The notes under the pieces were generated by a model. That model was not told the DNA's origin and ran no database searches. It saw nothing but the letters and a program-made list of their open reading frames with translations. This document shows positions 17,585-25,305 of a stretch of DNA of 64,000 bases, in pieces. The stretch comes from Arcanobacterium_A hippocoleae (GTDB lineage Bacteria; Actinomycetota; Actinomycetes; Actinomycetales; Actinomycetaceae). Both the position numbers and the translations under genes were made by a program. Where the stretch lies: the NCBI RefSeq assembly GCF_031456295.1, contig NZ_JAVDUJ010000001.1:1550001-1614000 (forward strand), written 5' to 3'. Numbering within the stretch: position 1 is the stretch's first letter; each line of letters begins with the position of its first letter.

Positions 17585-17985
17585 TGTCTCTCCGTGTAGA
17601 TAGTGTCGTATAGATGTTTATTGCGCTTTATTAGCTGTGAACTCATGGATCCATAAAGTATTTACGCAATATGTATGTGATGTAATTACTAGCTTAGGTT
17701 ATCCTAATTAAAATCTAAATGAAAGAACTGAAGTTGAAAGTGGCTGCAGTCACTCTGTAAATCTGCTGATAGGTTAAGGAAATGCAGATTTGGAAAACTA
17801 TCTGAAGTGTTTGTCTTTCGTATGGAAACAGAAACAGAAGTGGTATCTTAAAAGGGTTAGCAATTCTTAAATAATCAAGTAGTCTTTCGCAGTGACGCGA
17901 AATGTGCACAAGAGCAGAAGCAGATCTGGAAATCGTGCTTGACGGCGGGCTGCTGATTATTCGTCGGAAGAAAAGAGAGTCATAA
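17585..17985. other. Divergent intergenic region between siderophore operon and nahK
   Basis: No gene is supported. It must carry two divergent promoters. The iron box at 17694-17711 is the clear signal. Closer to nahK nothing recognisable was seen. Confidence 0.6.
17694..17711 (-). promoter_or_regulatory. DtxR/IdeR iron box upstream of the siderophore operon
   Basis: TTAGGTTATCCTAATTAA matches the consensus TTAGGTTAGCCTAACCTAA at nearly every position of both half-sites. It sits about 110 bases before the start of the siderophore-binding protein gene. The repressor itself is encoded at 60336-61085. Confidence 0.85.
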
Positions 17986-19059
17986 ATGTCTGATGAACTG
18001 TTCGATGTTGTGCGTCAATTTCGCGTACAAGGTGATCCGGTAGAAATCGAACCTTATGGTGACGGTCATATTAATCGCACCTATAAAGTAGAGACGACAC
18101 AAAAAAACTATATTTTGCAACAAATTTCCACCTCAACTTTCAAAGATATCGAAAATTTGATGCGAAACATCGTATTAGTGACGAAATTTTTACGCGAAAA
18201 AGGTGAAGAAACTCTACATTTTCAGCCCGTTTTAGCTACCGGAAAGTATTATTTGGAAACCCCTGAAGGAAAAGTTTTCAGGATTTACGAAATGATCGAA
18301 GGGGCGCTCTCGTATAATCTCGTATCTGATGCGGCGATTTTTGAAAAAACTGGTGAAGCATTTGGTGCTTTCCAAAAAACACTCGCCGATTTTGATGCGA
18401 GTAAATTGACGGAAACGATTCCACAATTCCACGATACGCCAAAGCGTTTCCGTGATTTCCAGGCAGCCGTTGCGCGTGATACGGCTGGGCGGGTGGAAAC
18501 TTGCCGCGAAGAAATTGCGTTTTTTATGGAGCACGCCGATAAATATGACATTGTGATGCAGGCGATCCGCGCCGGAGAAGTGCCCCTGCGGGTAACTCAT
18601 AACGACACAAAACTGAATAATGTGCTAATCGATGCGGAAAGTGCTGAAGTGCGCGCAATAATCGATTTGGATACGGTAATGCCCGGATCGTTACTTTTTG
18701 ATTTTGGCGATTCGCTCCGCTTTGGCGCATCGTCTGCATTAGAAGATGAACCCGATGTGTCCAAAGTGCATTTTGTGCCAGAGCTATATCTCGCCTACGC
18801 GCGTGGTTTTCTTACGCAAACTGCAGCTTCATTGACTGAACGCGAAATCGAGCTGTTACCATTCTCGGCATGGTTAATGACGGTTGAGTGCGGAATGCGT
18901 TTCCTTGCTGATTATCTTGATGGCGACGTTTATTTCGCGACTAAATATCCAGAACATAATCTGGTGCGCGCACGCACTCAGATCGCGCTTGCACAGGAAA
19001 TGGCTGCGCACGAGGCGCAGAGCCTGGCGCAAACGCGTGAACTGATTGCAGCTAGCTGA
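17986..19059 (+). CDS. nahK: N-acetylhexosamine 1-kinase
   Basis: A 357-residue kinase of the aminoglycoside-phosphotransferase fold. It phosphorylates the anomeric hydroxyl of GlcNAc or GalNAc with ATP. It resembles Bifidobacterium NahK (LnpB) along its whole length as I recall that protein: EPYGDGHINRTY near 22, ILQQISTSTF, LTETIPQFHDTPKRFRDF, the catalytic loop LRVTHNDTKLNNVLID, the metal-binding IIDLDTVMPGSLLFDFGDS, and FATKYPEHNLVRARTQI. ATG 17986 follows AAGAGAGTCATAA. In bifidobacteria it serves galacto-N-biose/lacto-N-biose use with a phosphorylase and epimerase; none of those genes is adjacent here. The gene ends overlapping a convergent gene by 8 bases. Confidence 0.92.
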   Translation: MSDELFDVVRQFRVQGDPVEIEPYGDGHINRTYKVETTQKNYILQQISTSTFKDIENLMRNIVLVTKFLREKGEETLHFQPVLATGKYYLETPEGKVFRIYEMIEGALSYNLVSDAAIFEKTGEAFGAFQKTLADFDASKLTETIPQFHDTPKRFRDFQAAVARDTAGRVETCREEIAFFMEHADKYDIVMQAIRAGEVPLRVTHNDTKLNNVLIDAESAEVRAIIDLDTVMPGSLLFDFGDSLRFGASSALEDEPDVSKVHFVPELYLAYARGFLTQTAASLTEREIELLPFSAWLMTVECGMRFLADYLDGDVYFATKYPEHNLVRARTQIALAQEMAAHEAQSLAQTRELIAAS

Positions 19060-19507
19060 GTTTTTCCCAATCTGCGATTCCGCCGTCAACCACATGAAAT
19101 AAGGGGTTTGGCAAGATGTCTTGATTTTGCCACAATTTTTCCTGCAGTGTTGCTGGTGAACGCTGGGAAAGCTTTTTCCAGAGCCAATTGTGCTCGTATG
19201 CGAGTTGTCCATTGCTGACGGTGATTTTTCCCGTCAGCAATAACTCGTTTGCTACCGCTTGGGGGACCCGGATTTTAGTGGCATCGAAATTGTAACCACG
19301 CGTGGATGCTTCGCGATGAATCGTATGCAGGTAGGTGCCGATGGCTGCTAATGGGGTGGCGTGCTCGCGAAATCGCTGCAGTTGTGGGTGGTGTTTGTAA
19401 CCTTTTGTTAGCCCTTGTAATACTTTCTGTGCGAGCAGTGTTTCGCGCCAACACGCGAGTAAACCAGCACGGTCAAGATAGGCAGGGTGAATACTCCAAA
19501 TGCGCAT
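19052..19507 (-). CDS. Pyrimidine dimer DNA glycosylase / endonuclease V family protein
   Basis: A 151-residue protein of the small family annotated as pyrimidine-dimer DNA glycosylase. The N-terminus MRIWSIHPAYLDRAGLLA gives the family's catalytic N-terminal region, then WRETLLAQKVL, GYKHHPQLQRFR and EASTRGYNFDATKI. In T4 endonuclease V the N-terminal amine attacks the abasic sugar, which would need removal of Met1 here. It would incise DNA at UV dimers, although many actinobacterial members have not been tested. It is convergent with nahK and overlaps its end by 8 bases. Confidence 0.78.
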   Translation of the reverse strand: MRIWSIHPAYLDRAGLLACWRETLLAQKVLQGLTKGYKHHPQLQRFREHATPLAAIGTYLHTIHREASTRGYNFDATKIRVPQAVANELLLTGKITVSNGQLAYEHNWLWKKLSQRSPATLQEKLWQNQDILPNPLFHVVDGGIADWEKLS

Positions 19508-19786
19508 GTGGAGATTCTAGCGGAGAAAATGCGTGATCGTTTGGAACGGGCGGAATAAAAATACTGTGCGGCGCGAGGGTGGCTGTGCAGTTACGAAGTG
19601 TGGTGTGATAAATGGCTATCTCGTCACCTTTTCAGGAATTTTTGCGGTGAAATGTTCAATTTTTAAACCAAAAGTGAGAGACTATGCCAGTAAGTAAAGT
19701 GACATTTCTTTTTTCGCATGCGCCGATAAGGCGTTGGTAGCACTCAGTTTTATGTCATTTTCCGCACTCTAATGGAGAAAATACTT

Positions 19787-21802
19787 ATGTCTTCACATGC
19801 ATCCATGCAGGCAAGTAAAGAAAAGAGCCCGATTAAAGAGCTCACAATCCGCGGAGTGATTCTCGGCGGTTTGATCACCCTCGTATTTACTGCTGCAAAC
19901 GTTTATCTCGGGCTGAAAGTTGGACTTACTTTCGCCACCTCGATTCCAGCAGCTGTTATTTCAATGGCGATTTTGCGGAAATTTGCAGACCATACCGTTA
20001 TTGAAAACAATATTGTGCAGACAATTGCATCTGCTGCCGGTACACTTTCGGCAATCATTTTCGTGCTTCCCGGTTTGATCATGATTGGTTACTGGACGGG
20101 TTTTAATTACTGGGAGACGGCACTTGTTTGCGCAATTGGCGGGATCCTTGGCGTGACGTATTCGATTCCGCTGCGCCGGGCACTCGTGACTGGCTCAGAT
20201 TTGCCTTATCCGGAAGGCGTTGCGGCTGCGGAAGTGCTGAAAGTGGGTGATACGCATGGGTCGGCTGAAGAAAACAAGCGCGGTCTGAAAGTAATTATTG
20301 GCGGTTCACTCGTTTCAGCCGGATATCAGTTGCTCGTTTCGCTAAAGGTTGCGGCTGGTTCGATAGCTAAATATTTCCATGTGGGCGCCGGTGGTACGAT
20401 GGTGGCCAGCAGCCTTTCGCTTGCCCTCATTGGCGTAGGGCATCTTGTCGGCGTAGCCGTCGGTATTGCGATGATCGTTGGTGTGCTCATTTCTTTTGGC
20501 GTGCTTTTACCGGTATTCACACAAAATGTGGCTGGATTATCAGCTGATGTAGTTGCAGATTTGCCAAGCCTGGTAGATACCGTTTTTGCAAACAATGTGC
20601 GTTTCGTTGGTGCCGGGGCAATGGCTGTTGCAGCCGTCTGGACGCTGCTGAAAATTATTTTGCCAATCATCAAAGGGATTAAAGAATCAATTGCTTCTTC
20701 CCAGAAACGAAATGCTGGCGAAGAAGTTGATCTCACCGAGCGCGATATTCCATTTTCTGTAGTAGCTGGTGTAACTCTTGCTTCAATGATTCCGGTGGGG
20801 ATTTTGCTCTGGCTCTTCGTGAAAGATACGCCAATTTCGCATCACACAGGCGCTTTGATCGCCCTATCGATTATCTTTGTCCTGCTTATCGGGCTGATTG
20901 TGGCTTCGATCTGCGGTTATATGGCTGGTTTGATCGGCGCTTCGAATAGCCCGATTTCTGGAGTCGGTGTGATCGTAGTGCTTGCTGCGGCGCTGCTGAT
21001 AAAAGTAGTGACAGGCAGCGAAGCTGATTCAAATGCTGATGCGTTGATCGCCTATACGCTCTTTACTGCGTCCGTCGTTTTCGGAATCGCCACGATTTCA
21101 AATGATAATCTGCAAGATTTGAAGACGGGGCAGCTCGTGGGAGCAACTCCGTGGAAACAGCAAGTAGCGCTGATTATTGGGGTTGTTTTCGGTTCGTTGA
21201 TCATTCCACCAGTGCTGCAATTGATGCATGCTGCATTTGGCTTTGCTGGCGCGCCGGGCGCAGGTGAAAATGCATTGGCTGCTCCGCAAGCGCAACTGCT
21301 TTCTTCGATTGCGAAAGGTGTGCTTTCTGGTGATTTGCGTTGGGACCTGGTCGGTATTGGTGCAATTATCGGTATCGTGATCTGCGTTGTGAACGAAGTA
21401 CTGATTATGAATACCAGAAATTCTGCGCGCAAGCTAAGCTTGCCGCCGCTCGCGGTCGGAATGGGAATGTATCTTCCAATGTCGTTGACTGTGCTGATTT
21501 CCGTTGGTGCATTCATTGGGTTGGCCTATGATAAGTGGGCTGCACGGAAGCGTAATGCGGAAGCGAAGAAGCGTCTTGGCGTATTGTTGGCGACTGGTTT
21601 GATCGTGGGTGAATCATTGTATGGTGTGCTAAACGCAGGAATTATTGCTGGTTCTGGTAGTGAATCGCCGTTGGCAATTATGCCTGACGGGTTTGCTGGA
21701 TGGGATCAGCTCACTGGCGTAGTCGTCTTTATTGCGATGATTGTACTCAGCTACAAGTGGGTGCAGCATCTGGCGCAAGGAATCAAAGCGGACGCGAAGT
21801 GA
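19787..21802 (+). CDS. OPT-family oligopeptide transporter
   Basis: A 671-residue transporter with about 16 membrane helices from the OPT/YSL family. Family motifs are FTAANVYLGLKVGLTFATSI, SDLPYPEGVAAAEVLKVG near 150 and ISNDNLQDLKTGQLVGATPW near 440. Family members move oligopeptides or metal chelates with protons. An upstream in-frame ATG at 19772 lies inside the ribosome binding site (GGAGAAAATACTT) of ATG 19787, which I prefer. It stands alone and ends before a strong hairpin terminator. No iron box was found upstream, so a siderophore or metal role is not implied. Confidence 0.92.
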   Translation: MSSHASMQASKEKSPIKELTIRGVILGGLITLVFTAANVYLGLKVGLTFATSIPAAVISMAILRKFADHTVIENNIVQTIASAAGTLSAIIFVLPGLIMIGYWTGFNYWETALVCAIGGILGVTYSIPLRRALVTGSDLPYPEGVAAAEVLKVGDTHGSAEENKRGLKVIIGGSLVSAGYQLLVSLKVAAGSIAKYFHVGAGGTMVASSLSLALIGVGHLVGVAVGIAMIVGVLISFGVLLPVFTQNVAGLSADVVADLPSLVDTVFANNVRFVGAGAMAVAAVWTLLKIILPIIKGIKESIASSQKRNAGEEVDLTERDIPFSVVAGVTLASMIPVGILLWLFVKDTPISHHTGALIALSIIFVLLIGLIVASICGYMAGLIGASNSPISGVGVIVVLAAALLIKVVTGSEADSNADALIAYTLFTASVVFGIATISNDNLQDLKTGQLVGATPWKQQVALIIGVVFGSLIIPPVLQLMHAAFGFAGAPGAGENALAAPQAQLLSSIAKGVLSGDLRWDLVGIGAIIGIVICVVNEVLIMNTRNSARKLSLPPLAVGMGMYLPMSLTVLISVGAFIGLAYDKWAARKRNAEAKKRLGVLLATGLIVGESLYGVLNAGIIAGSGSESPLAIMPDGFAGWDQLTGVVVFIAMIVLSYKWVQHLAQGIKADAK

Positions 21803-21864
21803 GCGCGTAATGAAAGCGCTATCGGCGTAAATTGAGTGCATAAAGAGTGCACGCAAGCTGGGGT

Positions 21865-21900
21865 AGCTCGCGGCTAGTTCTTCGGAATTGGCTGCGAGCT
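21865..21900 (+). terminator. Terminator with UUCG tetraloop after the OPT transporter
   Basis: Arms 21865-21880 and 21885-21900 pair over 16 bp (three G-U) around a TTCG tetraloop, followed by TCTTGCTTATTTT. Confidence 0.8.
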
Positions 21901-21964
21901 TCTTGCTTATTTTGGCGATGTTGGCAATTTATTGTTTATTGTGCGGTTTGTTCCGGTAGTAAAT

Positions 21965-22231
21965 TTATTTCATTTCGGGGTTTGCCTGATTTCGGGAAGG
22001 AAAATCCCGCCAAACAAAGATCTGACAGGGCACTTGCGGAGAATAGGGGATTCCAAAATTTTTTGCGCTGCCTTGCACCCACAAAAATTCTTGCCGTGCT
22101 AACAGTTGTACCGGTAGCACTAAGCCCTTGCGGGTGCGCAGTAGCCCTTTAGTTAATAGCTCCCGTTTGGGCAACAGGATCTGACTGGGTAAAGTTAGAT
22201 ACCCCAGATTGACCTGCCTAATGCAGATCAC
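21965..22231 (-). pseudogene. Gene fragment A in the decayed island
   Basis: An 88-codon open frame starting at GTG 22231. Its middle (LLARQEFLWVQGSAKNFGIP) is almost identical to a second fragment at 23441-23602, because both lie in copies of an 81-bp direct repeat. After the shared part, fragment A continues as YSPQVPCQIFVW while fragment B continues as ETVITEFEDLYAALEVK, which looks more like a natural protein. Fragment A therefore seems to be an N-terminal or middle piece joined to unrelated sequence. The parent family was not recognised. Confidence 0.45.
22046..22126. repeat. 81-bp direct repeat, copy A
   Basis: Starts GGGGATTCCAAAATTTTTTG and ends GGTAGCACTAAGCC. It differs from copy B (23543-23623) at four positions. 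Contains a GTGCTA...TAGCAC inverted repeat. The copies flank the disrupted DUF3644 gene. Confidence 0.9.
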
Positions 22232-22344
22232 ATAGAATAGCAGGCGAGAAGGAACTGCTTGTGATGGGTAAAGCTGGGTCCCCGAATGGGGGTAGGTCTT
22301 AATATGGACTGAGAATCCTTTGCTCCTGGGGTATGTTCCTTTTC

Positions 22345-23260
22345 CTATTTTCTCTTACCAGCTGCAGCCTTAAGACGGTCTAAAACATCAGCGTCTCGCC
22401 TTAATGAATCCACAACAAAATCTATTGCCTGCTGCGAATACGTATAACTTGGGTGCTCCTGTCCCACAGCCCGATTAAACGCGTATTGTTCGTTATTTTT
22501 CATGTCGTATTGGCTAACAAATAAATTAAAATCGTGCGTAGTAAATTTTTCTTTCGCGGCTCCGCGATACCTAAAAATTATTCCATCTCTTTTAGCTCGC
22601 TTATTGATAGCTTCACATGCACGCTTGTATGTGTAAATATATTTCTCTCTTGGGTCTATTAACTGCTTTGCTATAGCAAGACCGGCTTGAGCTTCTGGAG
22701 TGTGTCGGACAGCGAGATCTGCTTTTTTCGGATTCTTCACAACTACTAATTCTGTTCGGTAATAAGACGCATATCTTTCATTGCCGTCATCAACATCGAA
22801 AGCAATCTCGTTATATTTTTCGAGCATCCGCTGTGCTACTTCGGGCGGATATTTAGCTCTTACGAGGTCACCATCAATATCTGTGCGCGTCACGCTTAAA
22901 TTGAGATAATTCTCAGGCATTACATCGCTAATATTTCTCCTGTGTAGACGTGTTGCGCAAGTCGACAATCTTATCCATGTTTTTGCGCAGTGGGTCTTTC
23001 TCGTTAGTAAAAACTTTTTTCAGGCAATCTTCAAGAGACAATGTTCGAGAGGAGTTTTTGTAATAGAGAGCCGCATTACCGTCACGTTGCAAAATTGTTG
23101 CTTTTAACATGAGTTCCCAAGCTGAACACAAAAATATTGCGCAGCCTTCCGCATGGTAACGGATTGTTGGACGGTTGTAGAGTTCAACAGCAAGCGTAAA
23201 TAGCTCTTGAGATTTATTGAGGAGTCGCTCATAAAGAGCTTTTTGTTCTGAAGTATTCAT
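22345..23260 (-). pseudogene. Disrupted DUF3644-family gene
   Basis: Two overlapping frames give the two halves of one protein. The N-terminal half starts at ATG 23260 (AAGG upstream) with LLNKSQELFTLAVELYNRP, CAIFLCSAWELMLKATILQ and LSLEDCLKKVFTNEKDPLR, then ends at DKIVDLRNTSTQEKY-stop. The C-terminal half continues in another frame from ISDVMPENYLNLSV to the end at 22345. From memory of the family, about 30 residues after the RNTSTH motif are missing at the junction, and the frame has shifted. The intact RN-x3-H pattern would fit a HEPN-type active site; its His is lost here. Function of DUF3644 is not established. Confidence 0.75.
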
Positions 23261-23440
23261 GTCGTGCCTTGTCTTTGCTATTTTTTCATCCCATTCTGGC
23301 GGGATTTGAGATTCTTCACCAAGACTATCCAAAGGGTCTGGTTCGTGGTGTTGTGATGCTAAGGCGTATTTCTCGGCTGTGAGATCTTGTTGTATCTGGT
23401 TGATGAAAGCATCGGGTAGGGGCAGTGATAATTCTGGGAC

Positions 23441-23602
23441 TTATGAGGTTTGGGCTAGAGCATCTTCCGCCTGACGCAGAATGTTAAGTGCTTTCACTTC
23501 CAACGCGGCGTATAAATCCTCAAACTCTGTAATAACGGTTTCGGGGATTCCAAAATTTTTTGCGTTGCCTTGCACCCACAAAAATTCTTGCCGTGCTACC
23601 AG
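23441..23602 (-). pseudogene. Gene fragment B in the decayed island
   Basis: Open frame between two in-frame TAA codons (23603-23605 and 23441-23443): LVARQEFLWVQGNAKNFGIP, then ETVITEFEDLYAALEVKALN up to LRQAEDALAQTS-stop. In repeat copy A the codon matching the upstream TAA is CAA, so the TAA looks like a nonsense mutation. Beyond the second TAA the same frame stays open with protein-like sequence (VPELSLPLPDAFINQIQQDL) straight into the DUF3644 frame. Family not recognised. Confidence 0.45.
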
Positions 23603-23623
23603 TTATACCAGTAGCACTAAGCC
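23543..23623. repeat. 81-bp direct repeat, copy B
   Basis: Partner of 22046-22126, in the same orientation, about 1.5 kb away. It lies about 110 bases downstream of the tRNA-Ser gene (in the tRNA's reading direction), separated by the tRNA terminator. Beyond the copy an additional hairpin GAAAACGC/GCGTTTTC interrupts the similarity. Confidence 0.9.
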
Positions 23624-23690
23624 TGAAAACGCTTAACCGCGTTTTCTTCACGGCTTAGCCCTTACGGGTTTGAATCCCTAGGATATAAAA

Positions 23691-23731
23691 AAAGTTTTTG
23701 CCAAGCAGACAAGCTACGTGGCAAAAACTTT
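23691..23731 (-). terminator. Terminator of tRNA-Ser
   Basis: Perfect 13-bp arms 23691-23703 and 23719-23731, followed leftward by a run of T (TTTTTATATCC). Confidence 0.88.
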
Positions 23732-23733
23732 GG

Positions 23734-23818
23734 CGGAGATAGGGGGATTCGAACCCCCGAGGGCTTGCACCCAACACGCTTTCCAAGCGTGCGCCATAGG
23801 CCACTAGGCGATATCTCC
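23734..23818 (-). tRNA. tRNA-Ser (anticodon GGA)
   Basis: An 85-base class II tRNA with acceptor GGAGATA/TATCTCC, D-arm GCCTAGTGGCC, anticodon loop CTTGGAAAG (GGA, serine), a long variable arm and T-arm GGGGGTTCGAATCCCCC. CCA is encoded directly after it (23733-23731). Reads leftward, divergent from the 4.5S RNA gene. Confidence 0.96.
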
Positions 23819-24007
23819 ATTAATTGGATTCACTAACCGCGATCACATAATCGTAGCCACAAGTGTGAACACAGTAAGTTATTCTATCTGCAAACCGTCA
23901 GAAAACGAAAACCATTCGTGAAAGAGCTAAAGGTGGCTTTCATCTCACCATCATCGTGTATTAAATTTTGCTTTCCAAAATACGAAATATCACGTAGTAT
24001 TGAGCAT

Positions 24008-24094
24008 GGCTCTCCACGTGGCGTCATCTTCGGAACTCCCCCAGGGCAGGAATGCAGCAAGGGTACGAAGCTCTGGCGGGTGCGTGGAGAGTCC
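24008..24094 (+). ncRNA. ffs: Signal recognition particle 4.5S RNA
   Basis: Closing stem GGCTCTCCACG pairs with CGTGGAGAGTCC. The conserved Ffh-binding domain reads GGCAGGAATGCAGCAAGGGT. Size about 87 bases, as in small bacterial SRP RNAs. The position just before tsaD-dnaX-recR resembles the actinobacterial ffs-dnaX-recR order. Confidence 0.93.
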
Positions 24095-24166
24095 TATTTT
24101 CTGCTGCTACATATCCCACGCGCGTAGCCTTTGGCTGCTAGCGTTTGCGAGACTACAATTACAGAC

Positions 24167-25210
24167 GTGAATGAACTAATCCTTGGTATTGAAACTTCCT
24201 GCGATGAAACGGGCGTAGCACTCGTGCGTGACGGCGAGCTTCTCGCTGACGTAACTGCTACCTCAATGGAAGAATATGCGCGTTATGGCGGGATCATCCC
24301 AGAAATTGCATCACGTGCGCATCTTGAATCATTTGTGCCCACTTTGGATGCCGCTCTTGAGCAGGCTGGTGTGGCGCTGTCAGATGTAGCTGCGGTTGCA
24401 GCAACTGCAGGGCCAGGTTTAGTTGGGCCGCTGATTGTCGGAGTTTCAGCAGCGAAAGCACTTGCACTTGCGCTTGGTAAACCATTTTACGGAGTGAATC
24501 ACATCGTCGGTCATATTGCTGTCGATCAGCTCGTGCACGGCGATTTTCCAGAGAAATTCATTGGTTTAGCTGTATCGGGAGGGCATTCTCACCTGATGTT
24601 GATTCGGAATATTGCCACCGATATCGAGGAGCTAGGCGGAACTTTAGATGATGCGGCAGGCGAAGCCTTTGATAAAGTCGGACGGCTACTCGATTTACCT
24701 TATCCGGGTGGACCGCATCTCGATCGGTTGGCGCGTGAAGGTGATGCGCAGGCGATTCGTTTCCCGCGTGCGCTCCGTTCTGGCAAAAATAAAGCTGAGC
24801 ATAAGTATGATTATTCATTCTCCGGTTTAAAGACGGCTGTTGCGCGGCATATTGAAGGTTTGCAAGCTCGCGGTGAGGAAATTCCGAGAGCTGATATTGC
24901 TGCTGGTTTCCAGGAAGCAGTTGTGGGGGCCTTGATGGAAAAGGCGATCATGGCTTGCCACGAAAATGATTGCGATACGCTTGTGATCGGCGGCGGGTTT
25001 TCAGCAAATTCGCGTTTGCGCGCATTGGCAGAAGCGGAGGCTGCACGATCTGGGCTAAAAGTGCGGATTCCGCCGATTCGTTACTGTACTGATAATGGCG
25101 CAATGATCGCAGCGCTCGGATGGGAGATGGTGCGTAATGGGGTAGCGCCGTCGCCATTTGATATCTCGGTAAACACAGCGCTTCCGCGGGAAATTACAAT
25201 CGTCCGCTGA
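24167..25210 (+). CDS. tsaD: tRNA threonylcarbamoyladenosine synthase subunit TsaD
   Basis: The 347-residue Kae1/TsaD ATPase-fold protein that transfers threonylcarbamoyl to A37 of ANN-decoding tRNAs. It begins with LILGIETSCDETGVALV. Metal-binding histidines lie in HIVGHIAVDQ, where many family members have H-x-E-GH. GLAVSGGHSHLMLI, GPHLDRLA and the C-terminal TDNGAMIAALGWE are intact. I prefer GTG 24167, which starts right before the conserved N-terminus; a TTG at 24131 would add 12 residues. Neither has a strong ribosome site. The partners TsaB, TsaE and RimI, often adjacent in actinobacteria, are not next to it. Confidence 0.93.
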   Translation: MNELILGIETSCDETGVALVRDGELLADVTATSMEEYARYGGIIPEIASRAHLESFVPTLDAALEQAGVALSDVAAVAATAGPGLVGPLIVGVSAAKALALALGKPFYGVNHIVGHIAVDQLVHGDFPEKFIGLAVSGGHSHLMLIRNIATDIEELGGTLDDAAGEAFDKVGRLLDLPYPGGPHLDRLAREGDAQAIRFPRALRSGKNKAEHKYDYSFSGLKTAVARHIEGLQARGEEIPRADIAAGFQEAVVGALMEKAIMACHENDCDTLVIGGGFSANSRLRALAEAEAARSGLKVRIPPIRYCTDNGAMIAALGWEMVRNGVAPSPFDISVNTALPREITIVR

Positions 25211-25305
25211 GTGTGATAGTTACGGTTGTGCATCACAAGGTACAGATAATCCACAGCTTCTTGTAAACTTCGATTCTCGCCGGTAAATTGCGTAGACTTG
25301 AGCCT

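Noticed and set aside
23640..23690. T-arm-like stretch GGGTTTGAATCCC near tRNA-Ser, possible tRNA or tmRNA remnant
   Set aside because: No matching acceptor or anticodon arm could be built around it; similarity is limited to the T-arm pattern.
23543..23818. Classical tRNA attachment-site duplication
   Set aside because: The direct repeats do not include any part of the tRNA-Ser 3' end, and no integrase gene or remnant was recognised.
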